Of a stretch of DNA of 64,000 nucleotides, positions 45,237-54,700 are shown one piece after another (the stretch's first letter is position 1; each line of letters opens with the position of its first letter). Below the pieces are notes generated by a model. The model worked only from the letters and a program-made list of their open reading frames with translations, did no database searches and was not told the DNA's origin. Source of the DNA: JAITWN01 sp964437335 (GTDB taxonomy: Bacteria; Pseudomonadota; Gammaproteobacteria; SZUA-140). A program made the translations under genes and the position numbers. The stretch is taken from contig CAYTGL010000001.1 of NCBI GenBank assembly GCA_964437335.1, positions 62,001 through 126,000 on the forward strand, read 5' to 3'.

Positions 45237-45346
45237 CGCGGAGTCCTTTATTTTGGTTTTTGATTTGTACGCTATCGACAGGGGCGAAGGCAACACCTTC
45301 ATCGTCGTGCTAGGATTCCACGAAACAGGATCACGAGTGGACGACA

Positions 45347-45838
45347 ATGTCGCTGGAAACCTGGGAACTGCTTAGTTATGTCGTTACGGTGATCGGTCTG
45401 CCGCTCGCGATAGTTGTCTACTTCCTCGAGAAGCGCAAGGAGCGCGAGAACGACGACGAAGAGGTCTATCAGCAGTTGTCCGACAACTACCAGGATTTTC
45501 TGAAAGTCGCGCTGGATAACCCCGATCTTGGCCTGTTCTCGACCGGTCACAGCACCGCACTCGGCAAGGAACAGTCCGAACGTCAGTTCATCATCTTCAA
45601 CATGCTGATTTCCCTGTTCGAACGCGCTTACTTGCTGTTGTACGACGATCCAATGCCGCCGAAGCAGGCCCGGCGCTGGAATTCATGGGAGGATTACATA
45701 CGAGAGTGGTGCAGAAACCCTGATTTCCGCTCGCGATTGCCGGAGCTGATGCGCGGCGAGGATCCGGACTTCGTCGGCTATATCGAACGGCTCGCGGCGG
45801 CCGAGGCGAAGGCTTCAGGGGCGGATCATAGCAATTGA
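45347..45838 (+). CDS. single-pass membrane protein, unknown
   Basis: A 163-residue protein with one N-terminal helix (LLSYVVTVIGLPLAIVVYFLEKRKER, residues about 8-33) and a helical cytoplasmic part with FLKVALDNPDLGLFSTGH, FIIFNMLISLFERAYLLLYDD and WEDYIREWCRNPDFRSRLPELM. Similar one-helix proteins are widespread in proteobacteria with no known function. It stands alone, with 110-base and 136-base gaps on either side. Confidence 0.75.
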   Translation: MSLETWELLSYVVTVIGLPLAIVVYFLEKRKERENDDEEVYQQLSDNYQDFLKVALDNPDLGLFSTGHSTALGKEQSERQFIIFNMLISLFERAYLLLYDDPMPPKQARRWNSWEDYIREWCRNPDFRSRLPELMRGEDPDFVGYIERLAAAEAKASGADHSN

Positions 45839-45974
45839 CTGAAACAGATAAATATCAGAGTCGAAATCGGACAGGTCTGGCGAAAGTTTTAGCGGCGGAA
45901 GGGATCATCAAGCGGGAAAATCCGGTTCGGTAGCTGTAGACTATCGCTGAAACCCGGTACCTGTGGTGGTTTCC

Positions 45975-46490
45975 ATGACGCCAGCGATCCGATTACGACA
46001 GGACCTCTACCGCAATCGCCGCCTCGCCTGGGCGGCGCTCGCCGCCAGCATCACGGCCGTCATGCTGTGGGAACTGCTCGGCGGGCCGCACCCGGGCGCG
46101 CCGTCGCATCACGAAGGTTTTGGTTACCGCTTCTCGCCGATGTACACCTTCAGTCTGCAAGGACTGGTGTACTGGGGACTGGTGTCGGCGCTGCTCTTCA
46201 GCGTTGGGCTGCTGCACTGGTGCTATGTCGGCAGGACGTTGTCGATCTGCTGTCCGCAGTGCCAGGCCTGCGTTTCGTCGAAGGCGGACTGGATCTGCCC
46301 GGATTGCGGCAAGGAGAACCATCCCGCGCGCGGCGGGGTGCTGAATATCCTCTACACGGTGCTGACGCGTTGCCGGCATTGCGGCAAGTCGCCAGGGGCG
46401 TATTTGTGTGCTCGATGCGGCAATGCCTTCGCGCTGCAGGAACGCGGTGACAGCGCGCGCCCTGCCCGCGCGCCGGTCACGCATCAATAA
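45975..46490 (+). CDS. membrane protein with two zinc-ribbon motifs
   Basis: A 171-residue protein: helix at about residues 18-36 (LAWAALAASITAVMLWELLGG), a second at about 66-85 (GLVYWGLVSALLFSVGLLHW), then two CxxC pairs SICCPQCQAC...WICPDCGKE and a second set RCRHCGKSPGAYLCARCGNAF. Each pair of CxxC knuckles could bind one zinc ion. No family recognised. The ATG at 45975 is used; an in-frame GTG lies four codons upstream. Confidence 0.7.
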   Translation: MTPAIRLRQDLYRNRRLAWAALAASITAVMLWELLGGPHPGAPSHHEGFGYRFSPMYTFSLQGLVYWGLVSALLFSVGLLHWCYVGRTLSICCPQCQACVSSKADWICPDCGKENHPARGGVLNILYTVLTRCRHCGKSPGAYLCARCGNAFALQERGDSARPARAPVTHQ

Positions 46491-46510
46491 TCCTCTCCCC
46501 GCGCCCGGTA

Positions 46511-47254
46511 TCAACGTGTTGGCGGAGTCCGCCTCATGTTGATGGTGCTGAGGTCCATGCGGGAGGTCGGTCGGTTTGTGCGTTGTTGTTCGACTCGAAC
46601 CGGGAGGTAGCTGAGGGACGGCGCGCTCCAGAAGATCGTCGTGCGATCTTTGTGGCGGCGTTCAAGGCGCACGGTGTCGTATCTGCCGGCCTCCGTGGCG
46701 AGGCGCTCCTGGCCCATGACCTCGAAATGGTACTCGCGTATCTCGTGATCCTCGACGATCGGGTAGGTAATCGCCTTGCCGTCATCGCCGGCGAGGCGAT
46801 TCAGCATGATTTTGAGCTGCAGTGACATGCGATCGACGGTACCAGGTTCGATGGCGACCTGCTGGCGATCGTCGTTGATCCGGGTTCGGGCCAGACCGGC
46901 GGCCCAGTCGAATTCGACGCTTTTCTGTTCGACCGGGATTAGATTGCGTAGCTGTTTGTACTCATATTGGAGCGCGATCAGAGATCCGTCACCGTCGAGG
47001 CGCAACCGGCTCTGCTCGCTGACGATGTCGCTGCTTATCCACGCGGCGGCCCCCCGCGGTTCGACGCGAGCGTTAAACAGGATATTGCCATCGACGTCGA
47101 TCTCGAGTTCATAAAAGGCAACGCCGGCATAGACGCCGCCGTAGTACAGGTCATAGGTCGCCTTGTAGGGTGTGAGTGTGGCGGCCAGTCCCAGCGGTAC
47201 CGCGGCCGGCACCAGCAGCACAGCGACGAGAATCGCCCGGAGTCGTGATCTCAT
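46511..47254 (-). CDS. DUF3108 domain exported protein
   Basis: A 247-residue protein with signal peptide (MRSRLRAILVAVLLVPAAVPLGLA) and the DUF3108 beta-barrel-like domain: TPYKATYDLYYGGVYAGVAFYELEI, QLKIMLNRLAGDDGKAITYPIVEDHEIREY, and the end IFWSAPSLSYLPVRVEQQRTNRP. Family members are periplasmic with unknown ligand. The ATG at 47254 is favoured over the TTG at 47269, which lies next to the repeat beginning at 47270. Confidence 0.85.
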   Translation of the reverse strand: MRSRLRAILVAVLLVPAAVPLGLAATLTPYKATYDLYYGGVYAGVAFYELEIDVDGNILFNARVEPRGAAAWISSDIVSEQSRLRLDGDGSLIALQYEYKQLRNLIPVEQKSVEFDWAAGLARTRINDDRQQVAIEPGTVDRMSLQLKIMLNRLAGDDGKAITYPIVEDHEIREYHFEVMGQERLATEAGRYDTVRLERRHKDRTTIFWSAPSLSYLPVRVEQQRTNRPTSRMDLSTINMRRTPPTR

Positions 47255-47269
47255 TCGTATTTCATGCAA

Positions 47270-47510
47270 ATTGGGGTCGGACCACGACAGCTTATTAATT
47301 ATAAAAATAACAGGCCTGAATAATAGCCTGATTATCGGTCTCCAGCATTATTTTCAGGGCTAAAATCACATGGTTGAAGTCAGATCGATCAGGAGATGGC
47401 GACGTTTTCGCGCTGAAAAATAGAAGAAAAGCGGTGCAGGTTCAAACCTGCGACCGCTTTTAAATTTCAAATCTTGTTATATCAAAGACTTGCTGTGGTC
47501 CGACCCCAAT
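47270..47510. mobile_element. MITE-like inverted-repeat element, copy 1
   Basis: Sixteen-base perfect terminal inverted repeats, ATTGGGGTCGGACCAC (47270-47285) and its complement (47495-47510), enclose 209 non-coding bases. The interior segment 47313-47385 is about three-quarters identical by eye to 48119-48194. There is no ORF, so movement would need a transposase elsewhere, perhaps RAYT-type in view of the GGGGTC ends. Confidence 0.65.
47427..47462 (-). terminator. strong hairpin, probable terminator of the SPW gene
   Basis: AAAAGCGGTGCAGGTT pairs with AACCTGC-G-ACCGCTTTT with one bulge and a two-base loop. It has A/T runs on both sides, so it may work in both directions. It lies inside repeat copy 1, between two minus-strand genes. 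Confidence 0.6.
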
Positions 47511-47514
47511 GCGC

Positions 47515-47874
47515 CTAGTGAGCAGTGATGCCGGGGGGGTGGTGGATGTTGCGTTCGCGCAGGAGGGCGAGGATCGCGAGGAGTATCAGCAGGGCGCCGC
47601 AGATGACGGCGTTGCCGGTCGGGATCATCGCTGTGCTGTATCCGAGCACCCACGGCGAGACAAGCAGAGCGGTGCCGAGGCCGAGCTGGCTCCATTCCTC
47701 CCAGTATTCGGGCACCGAGATGCCGATGACCGCGAAGCTGACGACCAGCGCGCCGACCATGATCGCGGTGCCCGCAGGCGCGTCGCCGAGCGCAAGGAAG
47801 CCGAGTGCGAACGGTGATGCGATCAACCACGCGCCGAGCAGTAGCTCGATAAGATCTTGCCAGTAACGTTTCAT
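47515..47874 (-). CDS. SPW repeat membrane protein
   Basis: A 119-residue protein with four hydrophobic helices arranged as two SPW-type repeats: LLGAWLIASPFALGFLA (residues about 10-26) and LGLGTALLVSPWVLGYST (about 68-85). The (S)P(W/F) turns are the family hallmark. Role unknown. GAGGAG seven bases before the ATG at 47874 fixes the start. Confidence 0.85.
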   Translation of the reverse strand: MKRYWQDLIELLLGAWLIASPFALGFLALGDAPAGTAIMVGALVVSFAVIGISVPEYWEEWSQLGLGTALLVSPWVLGYSTAMIPTGNAVICGALLILLAILALLRERNIHHPPGITAH

Positions 47875-48281
47875 GACACTTCTCCTCATGGCCATGCTAG
47901 ATCTTCTGTATAGGCCGATTTTCCGGCCGAATATGTGACAACATCACCGTGCCGATTTGTTTCATCAGGACGGCGTTAAATATTACCAACACCATGAAAA
48001 TATGAGATTTTTTTGCGGGTACTCGAGCCGTAACTCCGGCAGGTGTTCGCGGACGATCGGCGACGCGCCGGGGATTTATTGAGGTCGAACCGCGACAACT
48101 CTTAATATTGAATTAATCGGGCCTGAATAACATAGCCTGATTAGTGACCTCCAGCCTTTATTTCGGGATCAAAATCACGTGGCCGGATTCAGATTGAGTT
48201 GTGGTCCGATCCCAATACCCGGGTTTACCTGGACTGCCTGTCCGTATTATGATTAACACTATGAAAGTAAAGGAATATCAG
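47875..48281. other. 407-base gap with second repeat copy
   Basis: No gene is supported. It contains the upstream region of the SPW gene, an unassigned stretch with a T-run near 48010, and the repeat copy at 48119-48216. Confidence 0.5.
48119..48216. repeat. MITE-like element, copy 2 (one end only)
   Basis: The segment GCCTGAATAACATAGCCTGA and what follows aligns with copy 1 to 48194, and the right terminal repeat is GTGGTCCGATCCCAAT (48201-48216), one base different from copy 1. The left GGGGTCGGACCAC end is not found upstream, and the copy-1 hairpin is missing, so this copy is truncated or decayed. Confidence 0.6.
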
Positions 48282-48485
48282 ATGCCACGGAAGCCGGCAT
48301 GGCTGGAGCGGCTAAGCGCAACCTCGCGGCAGTGCCTGCTGTCGCGTATCGAGGGCATCCGCAGTCAGATAGGCAAGCGCGAGATCAGTATTGACCTCTA
48401 CGTCGGACGAACGCTGAACGCGACCCAGGAACTGGTGCTCGAACCCTGCCAGACGATGGTTTTGTCCCGCGCGGTCCAGGACTAG
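48282..48485 (+). CDS. small hypothetical protein before SulP gene
   Basis: A 67-residue basic protein, MPRKPAWLERLSATSRQCLL then REISIDLYVGRTLNATQELVLEP. Not recognised. AAAGGA eight bases upstream favours the ATG at 48282 over in-frame starts further 5', which would run into the repeat. It ends eight bases before the SulP gene and may be co-translated with it. Confidence 0.5.
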   Translation: MPRKPAWLERLSATSRQCLLSRIEGIRSQIGKREISIDLYVGRTLNATQELVLEPCQTMVLSRAVQD

Positions 48486-48493
48486 GCCGCGCG

Positions 48494-50191
48494 ATGTTCG
48501 CGACTGCGCTGCGCGAAACCCTGCGCGAGGGATATTCCTTGAAGTCCTTCCGCGGCGATCTCGCCGCCGGACTCACAGTCGGCGTCGTCGCGCTGCCGTT
48601 GTCGATGGCGCTCGCAATCGCAATCGGCGTGCCGCCACAACATGGGCTCTACACGGCGATGATCGCCGGCGCACTGATCGCGCTAACCGGCGGCTCGCGC
48701 GTCAATATCTCGGGACCGACTGCAGCGTTCGTCGTGATCCTGCTGCCGATCGCGCATCAGTTCGGGCTCGGCGGCTTGCTGATTGCGGGCTTCTTGTCGG
48801 GCGTGATCCTCGTCATGCTCGGCCTCGCGCGCATGGGGCGGCTGATAGAGTTCGTGCCGTATCCGGTCACGGTCGGCTTCACGTCCGGGATCGCGACGGT
48901 CATCGTGCTGTTGCAGGTCAAGGACTTCTTCGGCCTTCACATTGATTCGATCGAGCCGCATTTTCTCGACAAGGTCGTCGCGATCGCAATGGCATTGCCG
49001 TCGATACGCTGGGAGGATACTGCGATCGCACTGCTGACGCTTGCGCTTCTGGTACTCTGGCCGCGCCTGAAGACGCGGCTCCCCGCCGCACTGCTCGCGC
49101 TATCTGTCGCGACGCTGGTCGGCTGGCTGGGGATGCGCTGGCTTCCGGGATTCGAAATCGCGACCGTCGGTAATACTTTCCATTACAGTGTCGACGGCGT
49201 GATCGGCCAGGGTATACCGCCGATGCTACCGCATTTCGTCTGGCCGTGGGAACTGCCGGATGCGAACGGAAACCCGATCGGGTTGTCGTTTGGTCTGGTC
49301 AACAGACTGCTCGGCGCCGCGATGGCGATCGCGGCACTGTGCGCAATCGAGTCGTTGCTCTGCGCCGTCGTCGCTGACGGCATGTCTGGTCGGCGCCACG
49401 ATCCCAATGCGGAACTGATCGCTCAAGGCATCGGCAATATCTGCGTACCGTTCTTCGGTGGCATCCCGGCGACGGCGGCGATCTCCCGCACTGCGACCAG
49501 CATCCGCTCCGGCGCGGTGTCGCCGTTCGCAGCTTTGATTCATGCCGGGGTAATCATGCTCGCTTTGCTTGTGCTCGCAGGTTTGCTCGGCCATATCCCG
49601 ATGGCGGCGCTTGCGGCGCTGCTCGTACTCGTCGCCTGGTACATGGCTGAGGTGCGCCACTTCATGCGTATTGTACGCGGCGCGCCGGGCAGCGATGTCT
49701 TGGTGCTGCTGACCTGCTTCACACTGACGGTTGTGTTCGACATGACGATCGCAGTTGCGGTCGGTATCGCGCTTGCCGGGTTGCTGTTTATCCGGCAAAT
49801 GATCCTGCATACCGAGATGCGGCTGATCGAGCCGGAAGAGCATGCACGGAACTATTCGATTCCGGCAGGGGTGTCGATCTACGACGTCAACGGCGCACTG
49901 TTCTTCGGCGCCGCACACAAGGCAATACGGTCGCTCGAAGACCTGCCGCGTGACAAGAAGGTGGTCGTGCTCGACATGACGGACGTGACGCTGCTCGATA
50001 TGACCGCAATCATGTTGTTGCATGAACTGATCGAAAAGTTTGGACGGGATGGCGTCAGCGTGATCATCTGCGGCCTGCAGCCACGATTGATACTGCAACT
50101 ACGCCGTGCCGACATTCGCAAACGCATCGGTCTTGTCGAATATACGCGCACTATCCCCGACGCACTTGCACGGGCAAGTGCGATGATGTAG
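48494..50191 (+). CDS. SulP family anion transporter with STAS domain
   Basis: A 565-residue SLC26/SulP carrier for sulfate, bicarbonate or a related anion. The membrane part (residues about 20-425) starts DLAAGLTVGVVALPLSMALAIAIGVPPQHGLYTAMIAGALIALTGGS and has NISGPTAAFVVIL and FFGGIPATAAISRTATSIRSGA. A C-terminal STAS domain (about 450-555) contains GVSIYDVNGALFFGAAHK and VVVLDMTDVTLLDMTAIMLLHEL. Substrate cannot be fixed from sequence. Confidence 0.94.
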   Translation: MFATALRETLREGYSLKSFRGDLAAGLTVGVVALPLSMALAIAIGVPPQHGLYTAMIAGALIALTGGSRVNISGPTAAFVVILLPIAHQFGLGGLLIAGFLSGVILVMLGLARMGRLIEFVPYPVTVGFTSGIATVIVLLQVKDFFGLHIDSIEPHFLDKVVAIAMALPSIRWEDTAIALLTLALLVLWPRLKTRLPAALLALSVATLVGWLGMRWLPGFEIATVGNTFHYSVDGVIGQGIPPMLPHFVWPWELPDANGNPIGLSFGLVNRLLGAAMAIAALCAIESLLCAVVADGMSGRRHDPNAELIAQGIGNICVPFFGGIPATAAISRTATSIRSGAVSPFAALIHAGVIMLALLVLAGLLGHIPMAALAALLVLVAWYMAEVRHFMRIVRGAPGSDVLVLLTCFTLTVVFDMTIAVAVGIALAGLLFIRQMILHTEMRLIEPEEHARNYSIPAGVSIYDVNGALFFGAAHKAIRSLEDLPRDKKVVVLDMTDVTLLDMTAIMLLHELIEKFGRDGVSVIICGLQPRLILQLRRADIRKRIGLVEYTRTIPDALARASAMM

Positions 50192-50197
50192 CGCCGG

Positions 50198-53100
50198 TCA
50201 TGGTTTCTCCGCCATTTCCCGTTCAAGCTGACGCGCGACGGCGCCCGGCGATCCGGTGCGCCGGGCGAGCAGGTGATACGCGGCCGGCACGATGAACAGC
50301 GTGAAGAAAGTCGCGGCGAGCACGCCGCAGATGATCACAATGCCGACGACGATACGGGTCTCTGCGCCGGCGCCGGCCGACAGGACGAGAGGCACCGCGC
50401 CGACCACGGTCGTCAGGCCGGTCATGACGATCGGACGAAACCGCGTCTCGGAGGCCTCCATCAGGGCGTCGTGGAATTCCTTGCCCGCATCGCGTAGCTG
50501 GTTCGCGAATTCGACGATCAGGATGCCGTTCTTGGCCGACAGCCCGACCAGCATGATCAGGCCGATCTGACTGTAGATATTGAGCGTCTGCCCGGTCAGG
50601 TAAAGGCCGAGCAGGGCGCCGGCCATCGCGAGCGGCACGGTCAGGATGATCACGAACGGATGGATCCAGCTCTCGAACAGCGCGGCGAGCACGAAGAACA
50701 CGACGACGAGTCCGAGCGCGAATATGAACAGCATCGATTCGCCGCTGAGTTTGAAATCCCGCGACTGCCCCTTGTAGTCGATGATGACGTTCGGCGGCAG
50801 GTGTTGCGCGACGAGGTTTTCAAGATAGTTCAGCGCGTCGCCGAGCGCCAGGTTATCGGAGAGGTTGGCTTCGATCGTGATCGCGCGCACCCGGTTGAAG
50901 CGGTTCAGCGTCAGCGAATCCGCGAATTCCTCGAGCTTGACCAGGCTTGCGAGCGGGATCAGCTCGCCGCTGCGCTCGGAGCGGACATAGATATTTTCGA
51001 GGCTGGTCGGCGTACGCTGCGCGAGGCGCTCGCCCTGGAGGATGACGTCGTATTCCTCGCCGTCGTCGAGATAGGTCGTGACACGCCGCGAGCCGAGCAG
51101 GGTCTCCAGCGTTCTGCCGATCGCGCTGACTGTGACGCCGAGATCGGCGGCGCGGTCATAGTCTATCGCAACCCCGATCTGCGGCTTGGTTTCCTTGTAG
51201 TCCCAGTCGATGGCCTGCAGGCCCGGATTGTTTTCATTGATCTTTTCGACCAGGAGGTCGCGCCACTCGGCCAGTTCTTCATAGGTGCCGCCGCCGATCA
51301 CGAACTGAACGGGCTTGCGGGTGCGGGCTCCGAAGCCCTGGCGCATCAGAGGAAACGCCTGCACGCCCGTCAGACCGTCGAGGCGGACACGTACGTCAGC
51401 CATGATATCCCATGCCGAGGGTCTGTCGCCCCAGTCGCTGAGCACGGCGATCGCGATTCCGCGATTGAAGATTTCGACATTGCCGAAGGCAGCCGGTGCG
51501 CGTACCAGCAGACGGCTGATTTCACCGCTCTCGACCAGCGGCATCAGCCGGCGCTCGACCTCGTCCATGTAATGGGAAATGTAGTGATACGACGCGCCCT
51601 CGGGCGCGGTGACCATGATGAAGAATGTGCCGCGATCTTCACGCGGGGTATATTCTTCGGGGAGCTCGCGAATCATCCACAGCGCGGCAGCGAATATGAT
51701 GACGAATATCAGGCCGATGACCCAGTTGTGCCGAAGGCAGGCGCCCAGCGCGATGCAATAACCCCGGCGAACCTTGCTGAGACCTCCCTCCATTACCCGC
51801 GTCAGCAGTCCGGTGCGCTCGGTGCCGCCGAGCACCTTCGATGCCAGCATCGACGACAGCGACAATGCGACGAAACCCGAGAACACGACCGCGGTCGCCA
51901 TCGTCAGCGCGAATTCGGCAAACAGGCGGCCGAGATCGCCCTGAAGAAAAGAGATGGGCACGAATACCGCGACCAGCACGATGGTCGTCGCGATGACCGC
52001 GAATCCGACCTGGCGCGTGCCGCGGTAGGCGGCGACCAGCCGGGTCTCGCCGTATAGCTCCATGCGGCGATAGATGTTTTCGAGCACGACAATCGCATCG
52101 TCGACGACGAGGCCGATCGCGAGCACCAGCGCGAGGAGAGTCAGGATATTGATCGAGAAGCCGAGCAGGTACAGCACGATGAAGGTCGCGATCAGGGAAA
52201 CCGGCACCGTGACCGCCGGCACCAGCGTCGCGCGGGCGCTGCCGAGAAACAGGTAGATGACGCCGATGACCAGGACGACCGCCATGAGCAGGGTCTTGTA
52301 GACCTCGTGGATCGCGCCTTCGATGAACACCGAGGAGTCGAAGCTGCGCCTGATCTCCATGCCCTCGGGCAGCGTCGGATTGATGCGGTCGGCTTCGGCG
52401 TTGACAGCGCGTGCGACTTCGAGGGTGTTCGCCGTCGATTGCTTGATGATGCCGATGCCGACCATCGGCACCTTGTTGCCGCGGAAGAACAGCCGGTCTT
52501 CCGCGGTGCCGCGCTCGACCCGCGCGACGTCGCTGAGGCGCACGAGATAGCCGTCGTCGCCGCGGGCGACGACCAGACGCGTGAAGTCATCCGGCGTTGC
52601 GAACGCGCGCTGGACCCGTACCGTAAACTGGCGGCTCCCGGAATCTATGCTGCCGGCGGGCAGTTCGATATTTTCGGCGCGCAGCGCATCCTCGATGTCG
52701 TTGACGGTCAGGTTGCGGGCCGCGAGCGCCTGGCGGTCGAGCCAGATGCGCATCGCATAGATCTGCTCGCCGCCGATGCGCACGCGGGCGACGCCGCGCT
52801 GGACCGAGAAGCGGTCGACGAGATAACGATTGGCATAGTCGCTCAGCTCCGGGACGGTCATGCGGTCGCTCTGGAGATTGAGCCATATGATCACATCCTC
52901 GTTGCTGTCGACCTTCTGGATCTCCGGCGGATCGGCCTCGTCGGGCAGGATCGCAAGGATGCTCGACACCCGGTCGCGGACGTCGTTCGCGGCGCCGTCG
53001 ATGTCGCGGTCGATCTCGAACTCGATGTTGACCCGCGAGCGGCCGTCCTCGCTGATCGATTCGATGAAGCGGATGCCCTCGACGCCGGCGATGCGGTCCT

Positions 53101-53302
53101 CGATCAGGCGGGTGATGCGGGCCTCGACGACATTCGCGGAGGCGCCGCGGTAGATGGTGTCGATCGACACGACCGGCGATTCGATATCGGGATATTCACG
53201 CAGCGGCAGGCGCTCGAACGAAACCAGTCCGAAGGCGACCAGCAGCAGCGACATGACAGTGGCGAGAACCGGTCGCTTGATCGAGACATCGGACAGAACC
53301 AT
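50198..53302 (-). CDS. RND-family efflux pump, inner-membrane permease
   Basis: A 1034-residue AcrB/MexF-class (HAE-1) proton antiporter. Start MVLSDVSIKRPVLATVMSLLLVAFG; the TM4 proton-relay aspartates are in LVLAIGLVVDDAIVVLENIYRRME (about residues 398-421); the second half repeats the layout with GLIMLVGLSAKNGILIVEFANQLRDAG. Periplasmic porter domains lie between. It overlaps the adaptor gene by one base. No outer-membrane channel gene is adjacent, so it probably shares a TolC-type protein encoded elsewhere. Confidence 0.95.
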   Translation of the reverse strand: MVLSDVSIKRPVLATVMSLLLVAFGLVSFERLPLREYPDIESPVVSIDTIYRGASANVVEARITRLIEDRIAGVEGIRFIESISEDGRSRVNIEFEIDRDIDGAANDVRDRVSSILAILPDEADPPEIQKVDSNEDVIIWLNLQSDRMTVPELSDYANRYLVDRFSVQRGVARVRIGGEQIYAMRIWLDRQALAARNLTVNDIEDALRAENIELPAGSIDSGSRQFTVRVQRAFATPDDFTRLVVARGDDGYLVRLSDVARVERGTAEDRLFFRGNKVPMVGIGIIKQSTANTLEVARAVNAEADRINPTLPEGMEIRRSFDSSVFIEGAIHEVYKTLLMAVVLVIGVIYLFLGSARATLVPAVTVPVSLIATFIVLYLLGFSINILTLLALVLAIGLVVDDAIVVLENIYRRMELYGETRLVAAYRGTRQVGFAVIATTIVLVAVFVPISFLQGDLGRLFAEFALTMATAVVFSGFVALSLSSMLASKVLGGTERTGLLTRVMEGGLSKVRRGYCIALGACLRHNWVIGLIFVIIFAAALWMIRELPEEYTPREDRGTFFIMVTAPEGASYHYISHYMDEVERRLMPLVESGEISRLLVRAPAAFGNVEIFNRGIAIAVLSDWGDRPSAWDIMADVRVRLDGLTGVQAFPLMRQGFGARTRKPVQFVIGGGTYEELAEWRDLLVEKINENNPGLQAIDWDYKETKPQIGVAIDYDRAADLGVTVSAIGRTLETLLGSRRVTTYLDDGEEYDVILQGERLAQRTPTSLENIYVRSERSGELIPLASLVKLEEFADSLTLNRFNRVRAITIEANLSDNLALGDALNYLENLVAQHLPPNVIIDYKGQSRDFKLSGESMLFIFALGLVVVFFVLAALFESWIHPFVIILTVPLAMAGALLGLYLTGQTLNIYSQIGLIMLVGLSAKNGILIVEFANQLRDAGKEFHDALMEASETRFRPIVMTGLTTVVGAVPLVLSAGAGAETRIVVGIVIICGVLAATFFTLFIVPAAYHLLARRTGSPGAVARQLEREMAEKP

Positions 53303-54363
53303 CAGGGCATGCGCTCAAGCAGTTCACGCAGCGGTACGGTGCCGTCGTCGATTGCGGCGATCGTGACCTGCTCGCCGGGCTGGACCCGGGTCGCACCATG
53401 GGCGATGACCTTTTCACCGGGGCGCAGGCCGTCGAGGATCTCGACCTGTCCCGGCCGGCGCGACCCGATCCTGACCTCGCGGCGTACGACGGTATGGTCG
53501 TTCGCCTCGTCGACGACCAGCACGAAGTGCTGGCGGCCGAGCGGTATCAGCACTTCCTCAGGCATCACAATGTTGTTCCGGATGTCGCGCGACAGGTTCA
53601 CGTTCATCAACAGGCCGGGCCGCAGCAGTGCGTCGGGGTTCGCCAGCAGGGCGCGCACCATCACCGAGCGCGTGACCGGATCGACGCGGGTCTCGATCGC
53701 CGTCACCTGTCCGTTGAATCCCATGTCGGGGAAGGCCTCGGTCGTCGCCACGACGTCCAGTCCGGTGCGCAGCATGCCGAGGAAACGGCTCGGTACCGGG
53801 AATTCGAGCTTCATCGTGCTGATGTCGTCGAGTGTCGTGATGATGTCATTCGGTTCGACAAGGGCGCCCAGGCTGACATTGCGCAATCCGAGGATGCCGT
53901 CGAACGGGGCCCGGATCATGCGGCGCGAAATGCGCGCCTCGATCGCCTTGACCCGCGCCTGTGCCGCTTCCCATTCGCGCTGGCGCTCGTCGAGCAGCGA
54001 CAGCGGCGCCTGGCGCTGGGCTTGCAGCGACTGGACGCGTTCATACTGGCGCTTCGCCTCGGCGACCGTGACCCGCCCTTCCTCGAGCAGCGCGCGCTCC
54101 TCGGCGCTGGTCATCTCGACCAGTAACTGTCCGGCCTTGACCCGGTCGCCGTCATTGAAGTGGATCGCGCTGACGACTTCGGTGATTGTCGACGAGATGA
54201 TGATCGATTCATTCGCCCGCAGCGTGCCGAGCGCCTCGACGCGATCTTCGAAGCGGTCAATCTTTGCCTCGGCGACTATCACCGGTTTCGCTGCATGGGC
54301 GGCTGGCATCAACAGCAGCAGTAACAGGCAGACGAGAGTCAGTAATCGAAGATCAGTCGGCAT
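53302..54363 (-). CDS. RND efflux periplasmic adaptor (membrane fusion protein)
   Basis: A 353-residue adaptor with signal peptide (MPTDLRLLTLVCLLLLLLMPAAHA), lipoyl/barrel-sandwich halves (ALGTLRANESIIISSTITEVVSAIHFNDGDRVKAGQLLVEM and RMIRAPFDGILGLRNVSLGALVEPND), an alpha-hairpin at about residues 88-135, and a beta-barrel. It works with the permease at 50198. The ATG at 54363 is chosen because it begins the signal peptide; upstream in-frame codons look unrelated. Confidence 0.93.
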   Translation of the reverse strand: MPTDLRLLTLVCLLLLLLMPAAHAAKPVIVAEAKIDRFEDRVEALGTLRANESIIISSTITEVVSAIHFNDGDRVKAGQLLVEMTSAEERALLEEGRVTVAEAKRQYERVQSLQAQRQAPLSLLDERQREWEAAQARVKAIEARISRRMIRAPFDGILGLRNVSLGALVEPNDIITTLDDISTMKLEFPVPSRFLGMLRTGLDVVATTEAFPDMGFNGQVTAIETRVDPVTRSVMVRALLANPDALLRPGLLMNVNLSRDIRNNIVMPEEVLIPLGRQHFVLVVDEANDHTVVRREVRIGSRRPGQVEILDGLRPGEKVIAHGATRVQPGEQVTIAAIDDGTVPLRELLERMP

Positions 54364-54700
54364 GGTGGCCGATCGGCAGGTCCCTTTGGGCACGGCTGTC
54401 TCCAGGGTTAAGGCGTGTCGCACAAACGCGGGTAATGATCTTGGCAGTGATCTCATCAGATATCGGACGATGACCATTATCCTGAATTTTCGCGTCCATG
54501 GGTATCGCTGATGCTCAGGGATTCATCGGTGAATCAGCGCGAATAACCAACTCTAGACACGAATAGGGCTTTAAGGTTCCGGGAAATACGATGAAATGGC
54601 GGGAAAAGCGCGGTGAGGCTCGATATTTGGAATTACTGTCGGCGGGCTGCCGGCACTTCCCTGTGCCGGACGGGTTACCGCAAGTATGCCTGCAACGGTC
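54364..54700. other. 337-base gap upstream of the RND operon
   Basis: No gene supported. It carries the presumed RND promoter region and, at 54650-54669, a hairpin CCGGCAC/GTGCCGG that could end the histidine-rich gene transcript, though no U-tract follows it on the minus strand. Confidence 0.45.

Noticed and set aside
52307..54511. 734-codon plus-strand frame opposite the RND genes
   Set aside because: Antisense shadow of a GC-rich gene pair; composition rich in Arg, Asp and His with no domain, while the minus strand encodes recognisable RND proteins.
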